Below are positions 57,043 to 64,000 of a DNA stretch of 64,000 bases, piece by piece. A program made the translations under genes and the position numbers. Numbering within the stretch: the stretch's first letter is position 1; each line of letters begins with the position of its first letter. Under the pieces are notes generated by a model. The model ran no database searches and was not told the DNA's origin. It worked only from the letters and a program-made list of their open reading frames with translations. Source of the DNA: Solimonas sp041659605 (lineage in GTDB: Bacteria > Pseudomonadota > Gammaproteobacteria > Nevskiales > Nevskiaceae); assembly GCA_041659605.1 (NCBI GenBank), contig JBAZXW010000018.1:25010-89009 (forward strand), given 5' to 3'.

Positions 57043-57574
57043 ATGGTTCAATACCGCCGCAGCAGGATCGCCAATGCGCCGTATTTCCTGACGGTCACGC
57101 TTCTCGATCGCCGCGCGTCGACTCTGATCGAACACATTGACGAACTGCGTGCCGCTTTTGCCGAGGCCAAGGTTGCACGCCCATTCGCGACCGGAAGCCA
57201 TCGTCGTCCTGCCGGATCACTTTCACTGGATCTGCACGCTGCCAGACGGCGACGCGGACTATTCGACACGCATCATGCAGATCAAGCGAACGTTCACGCT
57301 GCGCCTGATCGATGGCGGAATCCCGCTGCAACGGAACAGCCGTGGCGAGTACGCACTGTGGCAGCGACGATTCTGGGAGCACACGATTCGCGATGAAACC
57401 GACATGCAGCGTCACGTCGATTACATCCACTTCAATCCGGTCAAGCACGGGGTCGCACAGAGCGCGCTCGCATGGCCGCATTCGTCGTTTCATCGGTACG
57501 TACGCGACGGCCTGTTGAGTGCCGATTGGGGTGGCGTGAGCGCGAAGACGATTACCGGGCGATTCGGCGAGTGA
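57043..57574 (+). pseudogene. REP-associated tyrosine transposase (RAYT), single-base frameshift
   Basis: Y1/HUH-type transposase of the TnpA-REP group, about 177 codons. Frame 1 gives MVQYRRSRIANAPYFLTVTL to VARPFAT (about 57193). The protein then continues in the next frame as EAIVVLPDHFHWICTLPDGD, holding the HFH metal motif of HUH enzymes. YIHFNPVKHG follows, with the catalytic-type Tyr. One extra G near 57193-57194 accounts for the shift. The gene is flanked on both sides by family 1 REPs, the standard REPtron layout. Either a recent inactivation or a sequencing error; the rest looks intact. Confidence 0.88.
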
Positions 57575-57582
57575 ACAGCTTG

Positions 57583-57632
57583 TCCCGGGCTGCGCCCGGG
57601 CTACGAGAGGTGCAGCCCGGACGCAGTCCGGG
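57583..57632. repeat. REPs (family 1) downstream of the RAYT gene
   Basis: Two elements. A minus-oriented CCCGGGCTGCGCCCGGGCTAC (57583-57604), and a plus-oriented copy with GCAG in place of GTAG (57612-57632). Their arrangement is reversed relative to the usual pair. Confidence 0.82.
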
Positions 57633-57638
57633 AGACCT

Positions 57639-57669
57639 ATATCCTTCCATCCGCATAAGCGGATATACT
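57639..57669 (+). promoter_or_regulatory. Box upstream of ahcY, with -10 hexamer
   Basis: The 27-base element shared with metK (57639-57665) contains the palindrome ATCCGC-ATAA-GCGGAT (57649-57664). A TATACT hexamer (57664-57669) abuts it. A regulator bound there would cover the -35 to -10 interval, consistent with repression. Confidence 0.55.
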
Positions 57670-57704
57670 CGCCGCCTCTTCCGATTCGAAAGCCGCAAAC
57701 ACCC

Positions 57705-59147
<1,443 letters not shown>

Positions 59148-59155
59148 GGCGATCC

Positions 59156-59212
59156 GTAGCCCGGGCGCAGCCCGGGGCATCGTGACCCTGCCCCGGACTG
59201 CGTCCGGGCTAC
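59156..59212. repeat. REP pair (family 1)
   Basis: GTAG-CCCGGGCGCAGCCCGGG and inverted partner ending CTAC, in the short ahcY-metF gap, 11 bases from the metF start. Confidence 0.85.
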
Positions 59213-59223
59213 GACAACTCCCC

Positions 59224-60090
59224 ATGAACGCGCAACAGATCCATTTCTCCTTCGAACTGTTCCCGCCGCGCACGCCGGCGGGCGCCGCGAAACTGCCCGC
59301 GGTCGTCGCCCAGCTGGCGGCGGTGCAGCCGGCGTTCTTCTCGGTGACCTACGGCGCCGGCGGCTCGGAGCAGCAGGGCACCTACGAGACGGTGATGCGG
59401 GTCGTCGACGACACCGGCATCGAGGCTGCGCCGCACCTGACCTGCGTCGGTTCGACGCGCGCGAACATCGCCGCGCTGCTGCAGCAGTACCGCGACAGCG
59501 GTATCACGCGCATTGTCGCGCTGCGCGGCGATCTGCCGGCGACGGCGGTGTCGAGCGAGGCGCCGGGCGAGTTCCGCTACGCCAATGAGCTGGTCAGCTT
59601 CATCCGCGAGACGCACGGCGATCATTTCAAGCTCGAAGTCGCGGCGTACCCGGAGATGCACCCGCAGGCGCCGAGTCCCGACGCCGATTTCGAGAATTTC
59701 CGCCGCAAGGTCGAGGCCGGCGCCGACGGCGCGGTGACGCAGTACTTCTACACCGCCGACGCCTATTTCGATTTCCTCGAACGCTGCGCCCGCGCCGGCA
59801 TCACGATCCCCGTCGTGGCCGGCATCATGCCGATCACCAACTTTGCGCAGCTGACGCGCTTTTCCGCCGCCTGCGGCGCCGACATTCCGCGCTGGATCCG
59901 TCTGCGCCTGGAACAGCTGCAGGACGACAAGCAGGCCCTGCTCGACTTCGGCCTCGACGTCGTCACGCGCCTGAGCCGCACGCTGCTCGACAACGGCGCG
60001 CCCGGCCTGCACTTCTACACGCTCAACCAGGCCGAGCCGACGCTGCGCCTGTGGAAGAACCTGGGGCTGCCGACGCCGTTGCCGTTGTAG
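59224..60090 (+). CDS. metF: 5,10-Methylenetetrahydrofolate reductase
   Basis: Flavoenzyme that makes 5-methyl-THF for methionine synthesis. 288 residues from MNAQQIHFSFELFPP, which begins with the conserved SFELFPPRT catalytic-Glu region. Further marks: FFSVTYGAGGS, HLTCVGSTRANI, RIVALRGDLP and GADGAVTQYFYTADAY with FAD-binding residues. Together with metK and ahcY it covers most of the SAM cycle. The TAG stop is part of the GTAG head of the REP pair that follows. Confidence 0.95.
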   Translation: MNAQQIHFSFELFPPRTPAGAAKLPAVVAQLAAVQPAFFSVTYGAGGSEQQGTYETVMRVVDDTGIEAAPHLTCVGSTRANIAALLQQYRDSGITRIVALRGDLPATAVSSEAPGEFRYANELVSFIRETHGDHFKLEVAAYPEMHPQAPSPDADFENFRRKVEAGADGAVTQYFYTADAYFDFLERCARAGITIPVVAGIMPITNFAQLTRFSAACGADIPRWIRLRLEQLQDDKQALLDFGLDVVTRLSRTLLDNGAPGLHFYTLNQAEPTLRLWKNLGLPTPLPL

Positions 60091-60160
60091 GAGCGGCCCA
60101 TGGCCGCGATGCGGGGTGCGCGCCGCACGACAAAGAATCGCGGCCATGGGCCGCTCCTAC
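60087..60160. repeat. REP pair (family 2) between convergent metF and sco
   Basis: GTAGGAGCGGCCCATGGCCGC, spacer, and inverted GCGGCCATGGGCCGCTCCTAC. Both end tetranucleotides carry a stop codon: metF TAG at 60088-60090 and, on the minus strand, sco TAG at 60157-60159. Confidence 0.9.
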
Positions 60161-60729
60161 AGCGCTCCGATCAGCGCGCGCAGTTTGCCCAGAAACTCTT
60201 CGTCGGCGCGCAATACCTGCTGGGTCGTCGCGACGATGCGGCCTTCGCGGTCGAGCAGGGTCACGATCGACGAGTGATTGAATTCGCCGTCGCCCAGTTC
60301 GCGATACTGGATGTCGAGCACCGCGGCGATGCCGCGCACGTCCGCAGCTTCGGGGCGGGTGAAGCGCCAGCGCTGCAGGTCGGCGTGATGACGCTCGGCC
60401 AGCTCGCCCAGTTTTTCCGGCGTGTCGTGCTTCGGGTCGATGCTGATCATCAGCACGCGCAGCCGGTCGCGCTGCGCCGGCTCCAGCCGGTTCTCCAGGC
60501 GCCGCATCGCGGCGATCAGGGTCGGACAGGCGTTCGGGCAGGACGCATAGAACATGCTGATCAGGACCGGCTCGCCACGAAACACGTCGAGCCCGGAGAC
60601 GCGACCGGACTGGTCAGTCAGCTGCGCCTGCAGCTGGTAGATCGAATCCGCCGGCGGCTCGGCCGCGACGGCGAGGATCGGCATGCACAGGGCGGCAAGG
60701 AATGCGGCGATCGTCGTGCGTCGTTTCAT
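60157..60729 (-). CDS. SCO1/SenC-family copper chaperone
   Basis: Periplasmic thioredoxin-fold protein for copper-site assembly, 190 residues, with signal peptide (cleavage near LAVAAEP). Copper/redox motif FYASCPNACPTL (CxxxC) and the conserved His in EFNHSSIVTLLD are intact. Usually it delivers copper to cytochrome oxidase CuA. Here it overlaps the nirV-like gene by 4 bases downstream of nirK, so it may serve the copper nitrite reductase. Its TAG stop falls in the REP pair. Confidence 0.9.
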   Translation of the reverse strand: MKRRTTIAAFLAALCMPILAVAAEPPADSIYQLQAQLTDQSGRVSGLDVFRGEPVLISMFYASCPNACPTLIAAMRRLENRLEPAQRDRLRVLMISIDPKHDTPEKLGELAERHHADLQRWRFTRPEAADVRGIAAVLDIQYRELGDGEFNHSSIVTLLDREGRIVATTQQVLRADEEFLGKLRALIGAL

Positions 60730-61535
60730 CTGGATTCTCCGTCGGCGTCGCGTGCGCAGCGGAACCCCAGCGTGGCGGTCGTGTAGGACGCCTTGAGGCT
60801 GGAGAGCATCGCCACGCGCATCAGCACCGCGTATTGATCCTTCTGCTCCATCGTCACCGCGCCGCTGCCGCAGAACTTGAGCAGATCCGGATCATCGCCC
60901 TGATCGCGGTTGTCGGCGCTGACCATCAGGCTGCCGGCGTCGTCGACCCATTCCCACACCAGCCCGTGCAGATCGCGCACGCCGTAGACGTTGGCCGGCG
61001 ACTGTCCGACGGCGGGCAGCAGCTCATCCGCAGGCTGCGCGTACCAGTCGAGCAGGCGCTGGCGCCACGCCGGGTCGGCGCGCGCGTCGCGCCGCGTCGC
61101 ATCGGCCGCGGCGGCGTATTCCCACTCGTGCCAGGTCGGCAGCCGCCCACCCTGCGCGGCACAGTACGCACGCGCGGCAAACCAGCTGACCTGCGTCACC
61201 GGCTGCTGCGCCTGCGCCGGCGTGGGGGTTTCGGCGTCGGGCCAGTGCGCGAGATAGCGGGTGTCCGCGAACAGCGGCGCGACGCGGCCGCGACGCCAGG
61301 CCGGCTGTGCGCGCACGAACGCGGCGAACTGCGCGTTGGTCACCGGTGTGATCGCAAGATCAAATGCGCGCACGTCGGCCGCCGTGACGCCAGGCTGCGG
61401 CGCGATCACCGACTCGAAGCGCCCCGCCGGGATCGGACGGAAGTCGTTGGCGATGGCGTCGGCAAAGGCGGCGGCGCCCAGCTGCGCCGCCGCCAGCCCG
61501 AATGCCGCCGCAAGCCAGCGTGCGCGGTTCATCAT
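60726..61535 (-). CDS. Formylglycine-generating-enzyme-like protein, NirV-type
   Basis: 269 residues with a signal peptide (AAAFGLAAAQLGAAAFADA). SUMF1/FGE-type fold: ITPVTNAQFAAFV, PVTQVSWFAARAYCAAQGGRLPTWHEWEYA, GLVWEWVDD and GFRCARD at the C-terminus. NirV proteins of this type accompany copper nitrite reductase genes in several denitrifiers; function unknown. It follows nirK by 10 bases and overlaps the SCO gene by 4. Confidence 0.85.
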   Translation of the reverse strand: MMNRARWLAAAFGLAAAQLGAAAFADAIANDFRPIPAGRFESVIAPQPGVTAADVRAFDLAITPVTNAQFAAFVRAQPAWRRGRVAPLFADTRYLAHWPDAETPTPAQAQQPVTQVSWFAARAYCAAQGGRLPTWHEWEYAAAADATRRDARADPAWRQRLLDWYAQPADELLPAVGQSPANVYGVRDLHGLVWEWVDDAGSLMVSADNRDQGDDPDLLKFCGSGAVTMEQKDQYAVLMRVAMLSSLKASYTTATLGFRCARDADGESR

Positions 61536-61545
61536 GCGCAGTTGA

Positions 61546-63075
61546 TCAATGGGCCGCGCCTTGCGGCCGCTGGGTCGTCGCGCGCACCTTGGCGACCTCC
61601 TCCGGGCTCACCGCCGGACCCTGGTTACCCCAGCTGTTGGTCACGTAGCTCAGGATGTTGGCGACCTCGTCGTCGTTGAGCTGGCTCATCGGCGGCATCA
61701 CCGAGGTGAAATCCTTGCCGTTGACGGTGACCTTGCCGGACAAGCCGTTGAGCACGACGGTGATCGCGCGCGTCTTGTCCGCCATCAGGAAGTCCGACTT
61801 CGCCAGCGGTGGGAACACGTCGGGCAGGCCTTCGCCGTTGGCCTGGTGGCAGACCGAGCAGGTGCCGTTGTACAGCGAGCCGCCAGCCTTGATCTGCTGC
61901 TCCTTGGTCAGCGTCCCGCTGGCCGCCGCCTGCGAAGCCTCGGACACCGATGCGAGGCTGACCGCCTTGTCGCCGAGGTAGGTGTTGTCGACTTCCTTGC
62001 CGGAGTAGATCGACTTGTCCTCGGCGCCGTCGACTTTCAGGATTGCCAGCGCGCCCTTGTTGAAGGCGCGGAAGATCGAGTGGTCGACCAGCACGTAGCT
62101 GCCGGGCACTTCGAGACGGAACTCGGTGATCGCCGCGCCGCCGGCCGGGATCAGCGTGGTCTGCACGTTCTCCTGGAAGCGCGTGCCGCCCTCGAACCAG
62201 AGCTTGTCGAAGATCTCGCCGATGACGTGGAAGCTCGACACCAGGTTGGGGCCGCCGTTGCCGACGTACAGCCGCACCGTCTCGCCGACATTGGCCTTGA
62301 GCGCGTTCGCGCCCACGAGTGCGCTCTCGGCGCCGTTGAACAGGACGTAGGTCGGGTTCTCGTCGATCGCCTTCTGCATGTCGAAGGCCTGGTAGCCCTT
62401 CTCGCGGTACTTGCCGACGGTGTAGTAGTCGCCCTGCACGACGTAGTACTCGCGGTCGACCTTGGACAGGCCTTCGGGCGGCTCGACCAGGATCAGGCCG
62501 TACATGCCGTTGGCGACGTGCATGCCCACCGGCGCCGTTGCGCAGTGGTAGATGAAGAGGCCCTGGTTCAGCGCCTTGAACGTGAACTGCGATTCGTGGC
62601 CCGGCGCGGTGAAGCTCGACGCCGCGCCGCCGCCCGGCCCGGTGACGCCGTGCAGGTCGATGTTGTGCGGCATCTTCGAATCGGGATGATTCTTGAGGTG
62701 GAACTCGACGGTGTCGCCCTGGCGGATGCGGATGAAGCTGCCCGGCACGGTGCCGCCGAAGGTCCAGAACGTGTACTTCACGCCCTCGGAGATCTCCATG
62801 TCGAGCTCACGCACTTCGAGATCGACGATCACCTTCGCCGGATGCTTGCGGTTGACCGGCGGCGGCACGTTCGGCGGGCTGGTCAGCACCGCCTTGATCG
62901 GTTCGCCCTGCGGCGGTCCGAAGTCGCCCCTGGCAGAGCCGCCGGTGTCCTGGGTCGCCTGCGCAGCGCTCACGGCCGCCCCCGCGGCATGGGGCTGCTC
63001 GCCGTTGCACGCCGACAGTGCGGCAAGGACCGCCAGCGCAAGCGCCGTCCCGCGCAAACCATTGATGGGTTTCAT
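61546..63075 (-). CDS. nirK: Copper-containing nitrite reductase with C-terminal cytochrome c domain
   Basis: Reduces nitrite to nitric oxide in the periplasm. 509 residues from ATG 63075 with AAGGAG upstream; signal peptide/lipobox-like LSAC near residue 23. Two cupredoxin domains. Type 1 Cu ligands H137, C178, H186, M191. Type 2 ligands H142, H177, H332, with catalytic Asp140 (PHNIDLHG) and His283 (SSFHVIG). After ~390 a cytochrome c domain with CSVCH (406-410) and a Met-containing MPPMSQL is fused, so electrons may come through its own haem. An FNR/Dnr-type box lies upstream; the nirV-like and sco genes follow. Confidence 0.95.
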   Translation of the reverse strand: MKPINGLRGTALALAVLAALSACNGEQPHAAGAAVSAAQATQDTGGSARGDFGPPQGEPIKAVLTSPPNVPPPVNRKHPAKVIVDLEVRELDMEISEGVKYTFWTFGGTVPGSFIRIRQGDTVEFHLKNHPDSKMPHNIDLHGVTGPGGGAASSFTAPGHESQFTFKALNQGLFIYHCATAPVGMHVANGMYGLILVEPPEGLSKVDREYYVVQGDYYTVGKYREKGYQAFDMQKAIDENPTYVLFNGAESALVGANALKANVGETVRLYVGNGGPNLVSSFHVIGEIFDKLWFEGGTRFQENVQTTLIPAGGAAITEFRLEVPGSYVLVDHSIFRAFNKGALAILKVDGAEDKSIYSGKEVDNTYLGDKAVSLASVSEASQAAASGTLTKEQQIKAGGSLYNGTCSVCHQANGEGLPDVFPPLAKSDFLMADKTRAITVVLNGLSGKVTVNGKDFTSVMPPMSQLNDDEVANILSYVTNSWGNQGPAVSPEEVAKVRATTQRPQGAAH

Positions 63076-63135
63076 CGCCAAGCTCCTTGGTTCTAATTAG
63101 CCCTGCGACGGTATGGTCTCACGCCCTCCGCATCA

Positions 63136-63149
63136 CTGACCTGCATCAA
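63136..63149 (-). promoter_or_regulatory. FNR/Dnr-type box upstream of nirK
   Basis: On the minus strand TTGAT-GCAG-GTCAG, matching the TTGAT-N4-ATCAA consensus with two mismatches in the second half. It is centred about 67 bases upstream of the nirK ATG. That placement would put it near -41.5 of a start site around 63101. Suggests induction by low oxygen or NO. Confidence 0.6.
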
Positions 63150-63545
63150 TCACCGCAGCACGAGCCGCATCGCGCCCAGCGGATCGTGGCTGCGCGCGAC
63201 CGACACGATGAACAGAAAAACGAGCACCGCAGCGACAAATGCCCCTGCGCGTTGGCGGCGCGTGCGGCCACGCTTGAGCGCGAGCGAGCCGAGCGCGATA
63301 TAAGCCAGCAGCGCCAGCACCTTGACCGTCAGCCAGTCGTGCACAAACGGGTATTGGCGAATCGTCCAGGCGAGGGCAACCGCGCTCGCAAGCAGGCCGG
63401 TGTCGATGGCATGCGGCAGCCAGCGCCACAGCCGCCACTGCGCGGCGCGCGCTTCGGTCAGCATGAACATCCCGCGCAGCAGAAACAGGCTGCCGCTGAG
63501 GATGACGCAGCCGATGTGGATTGCGCGCAGCGAGAGGTAGTCCAT
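63150..63545 (-). CDS. SirB2-like membrane protein
   Basis: 131 residues from MDYLSLRAIHIGC, with four membrane helices (IHIGCVILSGSLFLLRGMF, DTGLLASAVALAWTI, LTVKVLALLAYIALG, AGAFVAAVLVFLFIV). The pattern AIHIGCVILSGSLFLLRG and PHAIDTGLL matches SirB2-type proteins, whose role is not settled. It ends next to the nirK regulatory box and is divergent from the following gene. Confidence 0.8.
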   Translation of the reverse strand: MDYLSLRAIHIGCVILSGSLFLLRGMFMLTEARAAQWRLWRWLPHAIDTGLLASAVALAWTIRQYPFVHDWLTVKVLALLAYIALGSLALKRGRTRRQRAGAFVAAVLVFLFIVSVARSHDPLGAMRLVLR

Positions 63546-63655
63546 CGCGTCCTCGGATTGGGTGCCGGCATTGTCCACATCCCGGGGCGTCGGCGCAGCC
63601 AGGACGGGCGTGGCCGTTGACCCGGACTCGAACCCCATTCACGCTACGCGGCCGC

Positions 63656-64000
63656 ATGAGTCCGTCCACGCTGCTGCATTTTCTCGACTTCGCCGGCGTC
63701 GCCGTGTTCGCGGTGTCCGGCGCGCTGGCGGCCGGGCGCAAGTCGCTCGATCTGCTCGGCGTCGTCGTCATCGCGATCGTGACCTCGATCGGCGGCGGCA
63801 CGCTGCGCGATCTGCTGCTCGACCGCACCGCGTTCTGGATCGCCGATCCGCGCTACCTGGTGACGATCATCGGCGCGGCCCTGTTCACGGTCGTTTATGT
63901 GCGCTTCCGGCGCCCACCGGACGCGTTGCTGCAGCTGGCCGACGCGCTTGGCCTTGCGCTGTTTTCGATTGCCGGCGCGCAGATCGCCGAATCGAGCGGC
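63656..64000 (+). CDS. YicG/TRIC-type (UPF0126) membrane protein, cut by window end
   Basis: First 115 residues of a membrane protein: MSPSTLLHFLDFAGVAVF, VSGALAAGRKSLDLLGVVV, SIGGGTLRDLLLDRTAFWIAD, and LADALGLALFSIAGAQ. These repeated helix pairs with GGGTLRD are the signature of the trimeric intracellular cation-channel/glycine-transporter family (formerly UPF0126). The reading frame stays open to the last base. No SD consensus is seen near the ATG. Confidence 0.88.
   Translation, partial: MSPSTLLHFLDFAGVAVFAVSGALAAGRKSLDLLGVVVIAIVTSIGGGTLRDLLLDRTAFWIADPRYLVTIIGAALFTVVYVRFRRPPDALLQLADALGLALFSIAGAQIAESSG

Noticed and set aside
63622..63640. Minus-strand GGTTCGAGTCC resembling a tRNA T-arm
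   Set aside because: Flanks do not form the 5-bp T-stem, and no anticodon or D-arm or acceptor stem can be drawn.

Overview
The window is 64 kb of high-GC (about two-thirds G+C) chromosomal DNA from a Gram-negative bacterium. Gene content suggests a gammaproteobacterium near the Xanthomonadales/Nevskiales: a CrbS/CrbR acetate switch, a DcaP-type porin, LemA plus TPM proteins, a TIGR02999-like ECF sigma factor, the set metK/ahcY/metF, and GTAG-type REP palindromes with their own RAYT gene. This placement is an inference from gene content. No rRNA, tRNA, CRISPR array, prophage or insertion sequence was seen. Both ends of the window cut genes.

Layout. 1-6.9 kb: an acetate-utilisation module, with the hybrid SSS-histidine kinase crbS, its LuxR-type partner crbR, acs, and a divergent DcaP-like porin across a likely shared operator region. 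7.1-22.6 kb: envelope and signalling genes. These are a large secreted sialidase/FN3/PKD protein with a C-terminal sorting tail, an FHA protein, a MoxR ATPase, a Ser/Thr kinase with C-terminal repeats, an ECF sigma factor, an OmpA protein, several secreted proteins of unknown function, three TPM-domain proteins and LemA. 22.7-27.1 kb: tkt, gapA and pgk of central carbon metabolism. 27.2-48.2 kb: a surface-polysaccharide locus. It has a YjbG/YjbH/YjbF (GfcBCD-like) set, a WecA-like initiating transferase, glycosyltransferases, a complete KpsMTED-type ABC export operon, and a run of glycosyltransferases interleaved with sulfotransferase-fold genes. 48.3-55.4 kb: an NAD(P)H oxidoreductase, small lipoproteins, a broken MFS transporter, a fourth sulfotransferase-fold gene, a parvulin isomerase and an abundant-looking secreted protein. 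55.6-60.1 kb: the SAM cycle, metK-(RAYT pseudogene)-ahcY-metF. 60.2-63.5 kb: a nirK/nirV-like/sco cluster with an FNR/Dnr-type box and a SirB2-like gene, then the start of a YicG/TRIC-type membrane protein.

Threads that tie the window together. Two families of GTAG-headed palindromes (REPs), mostly as inverted pairs, sit between many genes. The REP-associated transposase gene is flanked by family 1 REPs and carries a one-base frameshift. At least four genes (crbR, pgk, metF, sco) take their TAG stop codon from the GTAG end of a REP. metK and ahcY share a 27-base upstream box, suggesting common control by a SAM/SAH-responsive regulator. The polysaccharide locus contains a two-gene module (P-loop sulfotransferase-like gene followed by an unusual GT2 gene) present twice in opposite orientation.
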